A DNA stretch of 64,000 nt, taken from NCBI RefSeq assembly GCF_963662255.1, contig NC_085049.1:57583158-57647157 (forward strand). The letters run 5' to 3'. The notes beneath the pieces were generated by a model. It was not told the DNA's origin. It did not search any database and saw only the letters and a list, made by a program, of their open reading frames with translations. Both the position numbers and the translations under genes were made by a program. Of this stretch, positions 1-12,735 are shown in pieces. Position 1 is the stretch's first letter. Every line of letters begins with the position of its first letter. This DNA is from Cinclus cinclus. Taxonomy: Eukaryota; Chordata; Aves; Passeriformes; Cinclidae.

Positions 1-1750
1 AGGGGTGGTACAGTGACTCTGCAGCACTGTCCAGCCTCACAGCCACCTCTCATTTATCAGCCAAGGTGGATAAATAGGCTGAGAAGCAGGATTGCATGGA
101 TTGACTTTCCAGGTTGTTGTATATGAAAGAAGGAGGTGTAACCAAGCAGCCAGAGGCCAGGATGAGTACTGAGACCCAGAGCTAGCACATACCTGGGGGT
201 CTCCAAAGCACTTCAGTGCTAGACCTAGAAGTACAAAAGTCAGAGCTTGGCTGGCATGGCCACAAGATCACAGGTTTGGGGAAGGAGGCTGAAGAGAAGG
301 CATTTCCAAATGCTTTCTGGGAAATGAAACCCATCCTGCCCTGGAGCATGGAGATGCTTGGAGTAAGAGTGAGGAGGAGGCAGTGGAGAGCTAGCTGCCC
401 TGCAAGAAGCAGAACGTGGCCCCTATCCCATCTGGAAAAGATTTGTTCTGCATTCCCCAGTGGAGGTGGCTGCCGTCGCCCAGGCTCTCTTCCTGATGCA
501 GCCTCTGCTGCAGGGCACAGGGATGGGGGTGAGGGGGAGCCCCTCAGGCAGGGTAGGGGGAAATGCCCTGGCAGACCATGCAGAGGGAGGAGACCCAAAG
601 AAAACATCTTTTCCTGTCTCTCCCACCACCCCTGTTAGGTTCCACTGAGCAGGACCTAGGGGAAGGAATGCCTACCATACCTCTGGCAAGCCAGGAGGAT
701 GAACGCCATGATTTCTCCTCCTTTCCTCACTGATGGCAGAGCTCATCTCCCATCAGAGCTAAGCTTCCATCTTCCTCCAAGACACAAACCCACTTAAAGC
801 ACCACCAACATGCACATATGGTCTTAATTCCTAATGGAGTAAACTTCCACAGAAGGCAGAAACTCCAGCTTCCCTTTTGCAGAAGAGAAGCCAGAGAACA
901 GTGCCCAACACTACTACTACTACTACTACTTAGCAAAATCCTGAGCAATAAGGTGCTCCTGCCTGGGCACCCCAGCACAAGCCACCGGAGCCCAGTGAAC
1001 GGCCAGGCTCCATTTTGACATCTCCTCTGCAGACATCTTGTCATCCGTTCAGCCAAGCCCTACTTAACCCCAACAAGTCTTGTCTTGCCTTCACCAGCAG
1101 AGACACCTCCCTTCTTCTCAACAGGGCCCTGAATAGGTGCTTGTGCCTGGCCAAGTGGTCCCCAGCAGAGCCACCAAGCCAAGCCTGAAGATCATGAGGG
1201 TCACCAATGGCACTGATGAGGCTACACCCACCAGCAGCTTGCCCCTCATTGGCACCGATAGGGTCTTCTGCCCTGTGACCATCAAGGGATAACACACGAT
1301 GCCAGAGGGATGTGGTGTCCCATGTGCGGGCAGAAATTCTCCCGGGTGCCACCAAAGAGCACCTCCTTGCATTTATCCGCTGCCACCCCCTCACCCTGGT
1401 CTGACACACTGTCGCTGGTATGACGCTTGTCCTGATGCCATAACACTTGTCCTAACCCTGTAACAAATAACCAGCCTGGCCCACGTGGGAGGCTGTCATC
1501 CTTCTAGTGCCCAAACAAATGCTACCCACAGGTCCTGGTATGACCAACCTGCAACCCCAATCCTGACTGGCAGCGCTCCACCACTGGGAATTTCCTATCC
1601 AACATGGGATCAGGGGGCCCTACGTGATACCCGAAGGGTGACACACACACACAAGGTTGGAAGCCCTTTCCTTCGCTCTGCAGCCAGGCTCCTCTAACCA
1701 GGTTAGGCAGCAACCTGGCCCTCCCCCTTCCCCCCAACCCATGGAATCAA
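1..1750. other. Non-coding spacer at left edge, no gene recognised
   Basis: No open frame here resembles a known protein or shows a convincing pair of splice sites. A short CTA trinucleotide run lies at 911-930. In mammals the gene to the left of CDC42EP1 is CARD10, but I see no CARD or coiled-coil coding exon in this stretch, so it is either intergenic or lies within an intron or UTR. Confidence 0.5.
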
Positions 1751-2460
1751 GCACCCGGGAGCGGGAGGCAGCCAATGCCGGCAGACGGGAAATGGCACTG
1801 GGGAAGCGGGGAGGAGGAGGAGGGGAGCGGCGGAGAAGTTCCTGAAGTTTTCTGTCCTGGATAGTTGGAATAAATCTCATTTTCTCTGCGTCCTTGCCGA
1901 GTCGAGGATTGGCTCAGCGGCGCTGCAGCCCGCCCTCCTCCTTCCCACGTCCCCTCCCCGCCAGCTTCGCTCCCTCTCTCCCGTGGCATCGGGGCGTCAG
2001 CCTGGGAGAGCCTGCCTTGGGGGGACAGCCGTGGGAAAAGGAGGGGGGCAATGCCTCCCCTTTCTCCCCCACTCCATGCCGGGACACAACACCGGTAACC
2101 CTTGGAAGAAGGTACAGGGTCCTGCAGAGAGCGTCTCGCAACTTTTCGTCTGGAGGACGGGGGAAAAAAAATAATAAGCCTGGCTCGAAAGAGGTAAATC
2201 CTGAAAGTTTTGATTCATCAGTTTGTAGAGCTGGGGGAAGGGGAGGTGTTGGGACCAGGTGGAGAAGGGTGGAGAGGGTGCTTGGGGAGGGGAGAAGCGG
2301 GAGGGGTGGCAAGGCGGTAGAGAAGGGAAGGATGGTGAAAAAGAAAGGGAGCAGAAAAGGCAGGAATGCAACAGGAAACTGGGAGTGAGGAGAGGGGACA
2401 CAGGACAGGGGGGAGAGGCGGGAAGGGAAGGAAAGGGAGTGAGAAGAGAGTTCCACAGAT
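1750..2460. promoter_or_regulatory. GC- and GA-rich island upstream of CDC42EP1, possible promoter
   Basis: This stretch is richer in G+C and CpG than its surroundings (about 1750-2050). It runs into a strongly purine-biased tract on the + strand at about 2230-2450, made of many short GGGA and GAGG blocks. Open frames seen on both strands are low-complexity by-products of this bias. The position, roughly 4 kb upstream of the first coding exon of CDC42EP1 on the same strand, would suit a promoter and 5' non-coding exon of that gene, or of a leftward gene. I cannot see a defined transcription start. Confidence 0.3.
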
Positions 2461-5400
2461 GGGGAAATGCAAGAGGACGCTTGTTTCCCAACCCCTGCTC
2501 TGGATACCCCTCAAAGCCCCACAGGCTCGCGGCACCTCAATTTTGGGGTTTGGAGGAAGAAAGGGAGCAGTTTTTCATGAGTGAGCAGGGAAGGGATGGC
2601 TGGAAACTGCCCACCTCCATAGCTCCGGCCTCCCTCTATGTCCCAGCATGTCTGCTTGGAAAAACATCCTTGTTACACAGAGATATCACTTTGTGTATAT
2701 ATACAGCAGCCAGCAGCACAGGAGTCAGATTTAGGCGTCTGCCTACTGCCCGGCACTGCTCCAGGAAAGCTGAAAGAAGCCCAACCCAGCCAGCCAAACC
2801 CCTTTCCCCCTTCCCCAAAAGCCTGTCCCTGCTGGCTTTCCTCATCCCAAAGCAGTCACCCAATAGGGGAACTCTGCCTCCCTTCCTTCGGGGAAAGGGA
2901 GCTTTTTCATCACTCTGGAAGGTTGGGAAAGCCTTCTTGGCCACCCACAGCCATTTCCACCCGCTCTCTTCCTGCTGTTGAGACCACCTCAAATTTCTCA
3001 CCCTCTTTTGCAGTATGTCCCCTCTGGGGAAGGGAAGAGGCTGCTTTCAGCAGCTCTATCCAACTAGACATCTGGATTATTTTCCCCCCCTTTCTGGTTT
3101 CCGCTCTTCCCAGCAAGCAGAACAGCTCTGGCAATTCCCAGCTAGTGGAAAACCAGTGGTAACAAGCTGAACTCGGGGGAAAATGGGGGAGGCCAGGCTG
3201 GAAGGAGGAGGAGGAGGTGCTGGCAGTGGGTTTTGAAAACAGGGGGCTTTCCAGAGGAGGAAAGAAGGGAGCTAGAGAGAATACACCAGGGAGGGGGAGG
3301 TCGTGGTGGGCTGTGGGCTTGCTGTGCCAGGAACTGGTGAACACAGAGGGCTGCCAGATGGAAGCCATGGCACCTGGACAGAGAGATGGCCAGGCAGAGG
3401 GGTCCCTTCACCCAGTGGAGGAAAGGACAGCACACAGGTCACCCTTTGCCCGCAGAATCACGAGTTTCCCTGGCATGGAGGAGTCTGTTTAGGTGAAGGG
3501 GTGGGCTCAAAGGGGCAGGGAGCCACACCATGGGCAAAAGGAAAGAAAAGAAGGGGGAAGATTGGAAGGAGGAAAAGCCTAACAGGCCTGCCAGAAACCT
3601 GCCATCCAGGTAGGGTTGGGCAGCAGCTGCTTCACTCCCTCCCTCACTCTCCCTCCCTCCTCTTCCCAGTGCTTGCTGCTTGCCAGCAGGCAAGGAGAGC
3701 CAGGGGCCAGGAGTTGCTGGCTTGCTTCCCTGTGGTGACCAAGAGACAAGGAAGGAGACACGCTTTCCTCCGCTCCACTCCCTCACTCAATGGTTGTCCA
3801 GATGGGGAACAAGGGGATGTTCTCCTCCCACATCGCCCCTTTTCCTTCCTTTCCCACCTCATGCCAAGATGTGTTGTCCCCCATAGGGGTGTGCAGGGCA
3901 GCTGTATTGTGTGGGGGACGTGGGGTGGGGTAGGAGGGTCCCCCCTCAGAGTAGCCCTGGCTGGTGCAGCACATGCTAAAGGGGACAGTCCCCACTTTGG
4001 GTTTCTCAGGGGCTCCAATGTGCAGAGGAAAGGGAAAACTTGAGTGCTGTAGCTCACCTAATCCCCTCTCCCAGGGTCACTTGCTTTCCTGGGAGATGCT
4101 GGGGACAGCTCAGAAATATGGTTGCATCTCTCTCCCTGTGGTTCCAAGACCCCAGCTGTACTGCAGGGACCACTGTAGTAGTTTCCTTTGCACTCCCAAC
4201 CCAATGGCTATGGGTGGGCTTCTGCCAGAGAAAGGACATAGCTTCCCATTTGTCCCCTCACCCCAAATCTGCCACATGCCTGGTTTGTCCTGGCTGCAAG
4301 GGCAGCACTGCATGGCCTCTATGGGCAGGAGGAAGACATGAGCTGCATGAACCAGAGAGCTGGGGGCCATCAGGAACCCAACCTGCCACCATTCTGTCCC
4401 TGCTGCCACCAGCCACTGCCACCCTGGGGAGTAAGCCAATGGTGCTGGGCGCTGCTGGGGGAAGTTTGTTTTCTCTTCCCCAGTCATTAGCCCCTGGCAG
4501 ATAAGAGGGGCCCCGGGTGAGCAAACAAGGCCAGGGCAAAGTAAAAATGCATCTAGCCAGCCAGGAAAGCAATTTCACGTCCAGGACACCCCTTCACCAG
4601 AGCCTTTGCCATCCTGGCACTGCCTGGCTGCTCCAAGGCTACGCACAAATAAGCAGGAGAGGCAGAGAACATGGCAGGGGAAGCCCTGCAGCAGTGAGGG
4701 TCCCAGCACATGAAGATCAAGAGATGTGAGGCTCCTGCGTCACCTCTTGGCATGCTGTCCTCCACAGCCAGCCCTGCTGGAGGGACTTGGCTCTGTCCTG
4801 AACGCCCCAGCCACAGAACTGAGCCCAGGGAAGGATACGTCCCCAACTGGCTACCTGGGCTACTAACACTCTGAGATGCCCCACAACCAAATCCTCTCAT
4901 TTCCCCAGCCCACCGTGTCCCACTTGCTATGCGCACCAACAGGGAATCTGCCAATATGAGAGTCCTCCCCACTGACTGAGAGGTCATCACCCTGCCCTGC
5001 ATCCAGCTGCTGCTTCCTGCCTGCCCCTCAGCGCCTCTGGGACCTGCCTGAGTGCAGGGACCCATCCCACCTTCTCCTCCAGCCTCAGGCAGTCACCTCC
5101 CTTGCCGTGCCTCAGTTTTCCCTGTCTGCAAAGCAGCTGCCCTCCCTGCACTGCTGACTCCCTGCTTCTCCAACGTCTGCCCAGCACCTGGGGACCCAGC
5201 CAGTAAAGGACAAACAAAGCAATAAACAAATACCGCATTTTTGCTTCCCACCACTCCTCCCCGAGAAGCACATGGGCCCCGGGCCTCACCCTCTCCTCAA
5301 GGGTTCATCTGAATAGCAAAAAGGAGGGAGAGGTTTCTCGCCCCAGGAGCTGGGGCAGCCAAGCAGGGCACTGCTCTGGGAGGAGGTTCTGCCTCGGAGG

Positions 5401-6119
5401 GAAATCCTCAACCTGTGTTGTGGTGTGGGTCTGGCAAAGCTGCTTTGCAGATGGGAAACTAAGGCCTACTGAGGTAGGTCAGCAAAGGGAAAGAGAGCAC
5501 GTGTTTTTGGAGGAAAGCCTTTTTCTTCTTCCCTGAGAGAAGGGCCAGGTAAGGGGGCAGGCACTAGCAGTCTCAGTGGTGGTTAAAAGCCTTATGTACT
5601 GCTTTTAACCTCCTCAGGCAGTTCTGTGGATACTGCCAATGGGATTGGGAAAACCCTGTCCACAGGCTTCACTGTTCCTCTTGCCTTGTTTAGGTGGCTG
5701 ACAAGGGGACCGATGCTCTTGCCCTGCAATTCCACCTGAAGCTCTCTTCGTTGCCTGCTGCCCCATCTGTGACTGGCTCCCAGTCACCCAGAGGCAATAG
5801 AGGACAGTGGATTAACCTATAAATCCACGATCAGACACAGCTTCCTGTGACCTCCGCAGAACGGTGGGGTGACCCAGACACTGCCTGGGGACATCTCCGT
5901 GTCACCACTGTCCTCACCACTTAGGACGTACCCTGTGAGGGCGATTTCATGAGTGCAACGCAGTGCAGGGAAGCAAGAAACCTGCAGAAAGCCAAAGTGG
6001 CATGAACTGCTACCCCAAGAGCATCGGAGCAGAAGCAATGGGGAGGCTGGGGATGTGACAGATCACCCCGGTGCTGGAAGCCTGGTGAGGGCTGATTTTT
6101 GGAGCTTTTTCAAAGACAG
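2461..6119. other. Non-coding stretch before the first CDC42EP1 coding exon
   Basis: No protein family is recognisable on either strand. Given the splice acceptor at 6118-6119 immediately before the CDC42EP1 start codon, this is probably the intron that separates a 5' non-coding exon from the coding part of that gene. Confidence 0.4.
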
Positions 6120-6134
6120 GGTGAAGGGCGCAAC

Positions 6135-8416
6135 ATGAGCCTGGGGAAGCTGCCGGTGCTCAGCTGGGTGTCAGGCTCCCACGGCAAGCGGCGGCTGAAG
6201 TCGGAGCTGACGCCGGACATGATCAGCCCGCCGCTGGGAGACTTCCGGCACACCATGCACGTGGGCCGCGGCGGGGACGTCTTCGGGGACACCTCTTTCC
6301 TTAGCAACCACGGCGGGGCTGACACAGCCAAACCCAACAACTTCTTCGCCCGGACGCTGCGGCACGTCCGCCGGACGCCGCTGAGGAGACGGGGCAGTGG
6401 GGACCAGGCGGGGGCCTCGCCCGCCCCCCCAGCCATCTCGCCCATCATCAAGAATGCCGTCTCGCTGCCGCAGCTCAATGAGGCCGTGTATGATGGAGGC
6501 AGCGGTGGACGGGGCTTGACCAGCAAGTTCTCCTTCAAAAGCACCTCCAACAGCTTCTCCAAAACACACCAGGCCTACGGTGAGTGAGGTGCGAGGCAGA
6601 GGCTGGTGCCCAGTACTCAGCATCCTCTGCAGGCCTTCTCCATTGCTCCATGCCTCAGTTTCCTCCCCAGTGAGGGACTTAGGGTTTTAAGGAGAAATGG
6701 GATATTTAAGACTGCCTGGTCTTGACAATCCCTCCAAGTGGATAATCCTAACTATGCTCTGAACCATGGTCCTTCCTCCTGCCCTTGGAGGGTGTCCTCC
6801 CAGGGTGTCCCTCAAAGTGGCAAAGGGATGGTTTCTCTGCTTCTCCCCCTCTCCTGTAGCCCTACACAGCTGCCAGCCTGTGTGGAGTAGTTGTAAGGGA
6901 GCATCCCCCATCCACCCTCAGCCCTACACCTTTCACTTGAGCAGCCTCCGTGAGGAAGTCAAAAAGGTGCTGGGAAAGTGGAGCAATTCCCACTCCAAGG
7001 TTGTGAGGTCAAGGTGACCCACAGCATGGCTTTCTTCACCTCCACACAGATGCTCTAACCCTGTCCCTAGCTGTGCCAACCTCTGCATCTCCATGTGCTG
7101 CTCCTTAGGGGTTCCATCCACCCTTCTCCATCCTGTCCCCATCCCTCCCTGCGAGCCAGGGTGCCCTTTGGGGCAGGGTTGCAGAAAGGATGGGACAGGA
7201 CATCTGTGTGTCTCCTCTCCAGCCTCACAGCACTGGGCTGTGCTCAGCTTTTCCCCAGGGAGGGAGGTGTGGAGCAGAAGGTCTCAGGGCAGGGGTTAGA
7301 TCCGGGGTGCCTGCAGCAGCCGGGGAAGGTGGCTGGGCTCAGAGGGAAAGGCAGGCTGAGGCAATGCTGCCATCTCCTGGTCTCACCTGCCCGGCTCAGC
7401 CCCCACTGCCATCTTGCCAAACCCAGAGCCCACCTGAAGACCCTCTGCTGTAACTCTGGGCTTTGGAGATGTCCACAGAGACACTGACCTGTCCTTTAGA
7501 GGCCAGTATCACTGACAGGAGCATGATCTGAGCCACTTTGGCAGCAGTGTTCCTTATCCTCTGCAGAGGTAAGTCAGGCCTCCTCCCTTGCCTCACCAGG
7601 CATACCTTCTCTTTTCTGACAGGGCTGGAGTCTGGATTTTGTACCATCCCTCGTGTCCCTCGTTTGGAAAAGGCCCAGGAGAGTGCCTATCCTGGGGAAG
7701 ATGAGCTGGATCGCTCCGACTCCCTGCTGTCCTTCCGCCTAGACCTGGGACCCTCCCTGATGAGTGAGCTCCTCCAAGTGATGAGCTTCCCTGAAACCAA
7801 TGGGAATGAGGTGGGGCAGGATGGCTCACACCTCCTGTGTGAAGAGGGGACAAAGGACAGGGTCCCTCCAGCAGTGTGTGCATCCCATGAAGAGGACAAA
7901 GCAGCATCCAGCTTCTGGGACCACTCCAGGCAGAGCAACCTGTCGGGGGCCAGCTCACTGCCGGGTCTGTCGGTCCATGCCAACGGAGAGGCACACGCCA
8001 TTGAAGGTGCTGGAGTGGACTCTGCCTGGGCTTCGGGGCCAGGGGCGGTGCCCAGAGGGTCCCCATGGCAGGGCCACTGGAACGACTGCACCATTGAGGC
8101 TGGAGAATTTGACCGAGCAACCCAGATCCTGGCCCGCCATTATGGTGGGACCAGCACCCCACGGAGCTCAGAGAAGGGTGAGGGTCCCCGGCAGGCCCGG
8201 ACACAGACCCTGTGGCAAAGCCCCAGCAGTACCCTGTGGGGGTCACAAGTGACCAGGGAGAGCCGGTCCCCCGAGGCCAGCTGGAACCAAGGAGAGGAGG
8301 AGGAGACCAAGCTCTCCAGCCTGCAGGAAAGCTACAGTGGTGCCCCAGGGGGCTGCAGCAATTCCTTCGAGTATGCTGATGAGGAGGAGGAAGAGGACGA
8401 TGAAGTCAAAGTGTGA
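6135..8416 (+). CDS. CDC42EP1: Cdc42 effector protein 1 (Borg5), two coding exons
   Basis: This is a Borg-family effector that binds GTP-loaded Cdc42 and links it to actin and septin organisation at the cortex. The coding exons are 6135-6579 and 7623-8416 (TGA at 8414-8416), joined in phase across a GTGAGT donor and a CAG acceptor, and give about 412 residues; the human protein has about 391. The N-terminus starts MSLGKL, and a full CRIB motif lies at residues 30-44 (ISPP, F, H, then HVG), followed by the family block GRGGDVFGDTSFLS. The other family blocks are visible: a PAISPIIKNAVSLPQL segment, the AYGLESGFCTIPR junction, a SDSLLSFRLDLGPSL segment and an acidic tail ending DDEVKV as in mammalian CDC42EP1. 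The acceptor at 6118-6119 puts the start codon 15 bases into its exon. The middle of the protein is poorly conserved and lacks the proline/alanine heptad repeats of the human protein. Confidence 0.95.
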
Positions 8417-10065
8417 ACAGCCATGCCTCCCAACACAGGCCCCACCTGAGACACTGGTGCCAGGGTCTTTGCCCTCCTCCCTGTGCCCCACCCGCTGGTG
8501 CCAGTGTCACCAGCAGACCCAGTGGGTGACTTCCTTGCCAAGTGGGGGCACTGAGCAGGCTGGGGAGGGCAGGAGGAGAGCCCATCTCCTGGGCCACTCT
8601 CTGGGGCTGGGCCAGGCTGCTGCAGAGGGCCAGTGGGCACCACAGAGCCAGGCACAGCATCCCTTCTCCAGCCTCATGGTCATTAGACATCCAAGGAACA
8701 TTCCCATGTGCCAAAGGAACCCCGAATCCTTCCTACCCCATCCCGTTCTCCCCAGCACCCTCTCTCTCAACCTTCGGCCTGGCTCCACCAGCATATCTGG
8801 GGACATACTCCATCCTTCCATTGGTGTCCTCAACCATCCTCTGCAATGGCTCCCCAGAGATATTCCCACTGATAGCTCTGGCACGTAGGGGATGGGGTCT
8901 CCCCAGATCCAGCTGGTGCAGGACCCTTCAGTATAGCACATCTATCAACAGGGTGAGGTCAGCTGGGGTCCCAAGGGACAGGCAAACTCCACAGAGCTGA
9001 GCTTTCTCTTTTCCCCTGCCCCCACGAAAAGCTGTGTGCTCAGTGTTCAGGAGGTGAGAGCGTGCACAGAAATAATCAGGAATCTTTCCACTTGCCTCCT
9101 GCTGCTGGGCATCACTTAGTACAGCTTCCTTCCTGACTCCCACTCCTCTCAGCAATTGAGAGGGGAGAGACCTCTTGGCTGACTGGTAGCAAAGGCAGGT
9201 TGTCAGGTCACCAAATCCTGCAGGCCCTAAAAATTCCTTATTTTCCCCCTGCCTCAAAACAAGGGAGATTCCTCTGCAGCCGTTCAGTTTGTGGCACCAT
9301 CCTCATGGTGGTGGCACAGTTTGTGTCTCCATCCTTGTCCCCCTCCCCATTCCCCACACACACTCCCCTCTTTGCAGCGCACCCATTCCCAAGAGTAATG
9401 TGGACCACGGCTAATGTCCCTTGCAGAGTGGCCCTGGGTGACACAGACGCCCTGGAATGAGCTGCCCCCCACGCTGGCCCTTGTGCAAACGGGCCCTCAC
9501 AGAAGTGCCTTTGTACCATGGTGTGGAGCCAACATGCTCGGGGGGTGAGGTCACCAGAGGGTCCCTCACAGGACCCCCCTTGTTCTCTGGGACAGTGGGA
9601 GGAGATGCTGGGCCATGGCTGCAGGACTCTGCTCCCACTCAGCTCACCCACCACCCGGCTGCTTTTGCCAGGAAGCTCTTCAGAGCAGGATAAAGAGCTC
9701 CAGGGTGTGCACATACTGCACGTGGAAGTGCCACTTGCAGCCAGGCCACCAAGGTTAAGGGCAAGCCCGTGTTCCCCAGCCTCCCCAAGGGGCTGCATCA
9801 TGCCAGCCACCAACAGCAAACCAGGGCAGGCACCAGCTTCAAGCAGTCTCCAGGTCTGGCCACTGGCACCCAGCAGGATCAGCCTTATTCTCCCCTGCAT
9901 CTTCCAGGGTGGGCACCTGGGCTCTCAGGATAAGCTCCCCTCTGCCCTCTGTTTCCCAGACCATAACACAAGACCAAAGACCCATACCTATGGAATTATC
10001 CTTTCTGCCTCTCCTCTGTATCCCATGCACTTATTGTCCTTATTAAAACAGTTTTGATACTAACT
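8417..10065 (+). other. CDC42EP1: CDC42EP1 3' untranslated region with ATTAAA signal
   Basis: The stretch after the stop codon has no coding signal. It ends at a variant polyadenylation hexamer, ATTAAA at 10042-10047, followed by a T- and GT-containing segment. A single long 3' UTR of about 1.6 kb is the simplest reading. The exact cleavage site is inferred. Confidence 0.55.
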
Positions 10066-10960
10066 TCTCTGGTGCGTCCCCTTGGCTGCTGTGACCTTAT
10101 TGTCTTCCTTGCTATGTCTGCTGGATCCCCAGCCACCAATCCCTCCACCTTGGGCAGTGAGGAAGTGGAGAGGGAGGGCAGGGCTGCTGCCACCTTGCCT
10201 TGGACCAGGCTCTCTGTAAGATGCTCTTGTACTCTGCTCTCCTCCCACCCAGCCTGAAGTGTCCCAGTGTTTGCTGTCACACATCAGTCTCACTTTTGGG
10301 CTGACACCACATTTTTTTTAAATTAGACCAGCAGCATGTAATAATTGGGACTATTTGCCTGAAGTCCTATGCAAGGAGGTACTGAGCCACATAACTGGCC
10401 CCAAATCCCACTGCCTTCCCTGCCTCGTTTCAGATGAGTAGGATCCACTGTAGAAATGTCACAGTAATGGCTAAGCTGACTGGAATGTGCCAGCAGATAA
10501 GTGAGGTGAGGTAAAAGGGAAAGTTGGAGACAATCCTTTTATCTGTGGCAGAATGCTGGCTGGGGGCACACCTGTGCTGTCCTCCCCATGCCACCTTTTA
10601 ATTATACATTTTTGTAGCACCAAAAGCCACTTCATTTACATTTATGCCTTCCTTCCCATTTCACCATCCTCCTTCCCAAAAGCTCGGCTGCGGGAAGAAA
10701 TGGAGCATTGTGAAAAGATTCCACAACCGTTTCCCAAGCAATCATATAGTGTCCTCATCCTGAGCCCCACCTACAGCCTGCTTTAGCCTACCTACTATTC
10801 CTTCAACCCCACAGCCTTTTCTGACCTGGAAGGTACCTGGCATTATCCAGCAATGGCTTTTTTCCTATCGAACCTCGTGCTTTGTCAGTGGCTTGCACAG
10901 AGCCACAGAGCTCTCACAGAAGACAAAGCAGCTGGAACCAGCAGTCTTCCACTGGCTTGA
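10066..10960. other. Short spacer between convergent CDC42EP1 and LGALS2
   Basis: The spacer is less than 0.9 kb and lies between the 3' ends of two convergent genes. I see no open frame or repeat that I can name. Confidence 0.5.
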
Positions 10961-10962
10961 TT

Positions 10963-10968
10963 TTTATT
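10963..10968 (-). terminator. LGALS2: LGALS2 polyadenylation signal AATAAA
   Basis: On the minus strand this reads AATAAA and lies 22 bases downstream of the LGALS2 stop codon, giving a very short 3' UTR. Confidence 0.7.
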
Positions 10969-10989
10969 AGAGCTAGGAAGTGGTGCCCA

Positions 10990-12735
10990 TCAGCTCAGCT
11001 TGAAGGAGATCATCTTTAAGCCTCCCTGGATGCTTACGTAGTTGATCTTGCGGTAGCCGTGCCGGTTAGGGAAGTACACTTCATGACCATCCGGCAGTTT
11101 CACACGGAATTTGTCTGACAGCATTTCAATGAAGAACTGGGAGAAAAAAAGAGAAAACAAGGGCAGGAGTTGGGGGCAAGGAGGGTATTCAGAGGTCACC
11201 ATTTAGGCAAAAGGCCTGACTGTTACATAGGAGGGTCAAGCCTGTCCACTACAACTTTAAACAAGGTGCTGGGGGTTGAGGTGAGGGCAATTCAGGAAAT
11301 GAGCAGCTGATATCAAGGGTCTAAGAAGGAATATAGACTATGACTGGGGACAGGATCTCTCCCAAGGCTGTTTCAGCTACTTGGACTCTAAACTCAGAGC
11401 AGCTAAACCCAAGTATGCCTTTACATGTCTTCATAGAACATATGGAATATGTACACCACCATTCTGCTCTGAATTGGGCAGAATAAACCTGATCCCCCCA
11501 ATGCCCTCAGAAGCTCACCAGGACTCAGAAAAAGGAGCTTTGCTGATAAGCATGCACAAGCAGACAGGACAAGTATGCATCACTGGTCATTGCAAACTAA
11601 AGGCAATGTTCCCCAAAGCCATCACTTCACTACCCCTTCCCCAAGAGCCAGTTCTGTCTGAGGAAACAAGCTAGCTGTCTTTCTCTCCACAGCTATAGGA
11701 ACTGGACTACTCCTAAATGCAGCCCTGTTAATGATTTGGGACATCAGATAAGGTGAGGCAGCAATTAGAATAGCATCCATGGCAGGAAGAGAGAAAGGAC
11801 AGCATGGATCCAGAGGTAATGAGGACAGAAGAGTTGAGGGAGAGGCTTTTGGACATTGCTCCAAACTCTGGGTTGCCTTAAAGCCTGTGTTTACATAGGA
11901 GGGAGGGAGAGAAATAAGGTACACAGCAGCATAATCCTGCTTCTTCGAGACTCTTTACTTTTATACATGCCCCAGGAACACTCACCTGCTGGGCAGATTG
12001 AGGGGCCAGGAAGCATTCACAAAGTGTGAGACAGATAGGACTTGCATAAAATTCCCAGAAACATAACTGCAGTTTTGACGGAGGAGTGGAAATGGCAATC
12101 AGAACCAAAATCCCAGAAGATGAGGGGCCATTGTGAGGGAGCAGGAGGTATTGGGTGGGACCAGAAAAACTATGGTATGGGAATCTGCTAACCAGGGCCT
12201 TCCCCTCACCACACGTCCCGCACATCCCCCATGCCCCCCACATATACCCCATAACCCCATGCTGGCACAGACCCCTCACCTTGACAGTGGAGCCCCTGTA
12301 GAAAGGGAGGTGGCGGTCACGATGTTCTGTCTGCCAGCAATCAGAGCACTTGGAGTTACAGACGATGACAGACTCATTGAAGCGGGGATTGAAGTGAAAT
12401 GCCAGATCTTTTGAGCTGCAGCCAAGATTGATGCTGAAGCTGTAAATGAGCATGAGGAAAGTCATATGCATGGACAGGAGAGGGTCTTAGAAGACTTGAG
12501 ATCGAACACACTCATCTCTGCACCCAGTTCCTCCATCAGTGCTGAAGGTGGCATAACAATGTGTTATTTTATGTCTGGCAACCTTGGAAAACCACCTTGC
12601 TCTACAGCCCAACTTCAACCCTGGCATGCCAAGGTGGTTTCTTTGTACTTACCCAACAGTATCTGCAGGTATTTTGCCCTTCACCTTCAGGGTGTTCCCA
12701 GGCTTCATATCCAGGTTTAAGATTTCAATATTGCC
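10990..12735 (-). CDS. LGALS2: Galectin-2, coding exons 2-4 (first exon not placed)
   Basis: This is a prototype galectin that binds beta-galactosides; the family is cytosolic and also secreted without a signal peptide. Minus-strand coding exons are 12735-12653, 12439-12280 and 11136-10990 (TGA at 10992-10990), all with AG/GT borders and matching phase. They encode about 129 residues, against 132 in human galectin-2. Exon 2 carries the LDMKPGNTLKVKG strand. Exon 3 holds the sugar-binding signature: H, N and R of HFNPRF, V and N of VCNS, then W and E-x-R in the WQTEHR block, all intact. Exon 4 has FRVKLPDGHEVYFPNR and ends ISFKLS. Galectin first coding exons hold only a few codons, and I could not place this one confidently. 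One candidate, an ATG-GAG pair near 14330 on the minus strand, has a weak GTTTCA donor. The gene converges on CDC42EP1 and is divergent from GGA1, as in human. Confidence 0.9.

Noticed and set aside
1894..2535. Overlapping open frames on both strands upstream of CDC42EP1
   Set aside because: Products are Gly/Arg/Lys- or Pro/Ser/Leu-rich strings caused by purine/pyrimidine bias.
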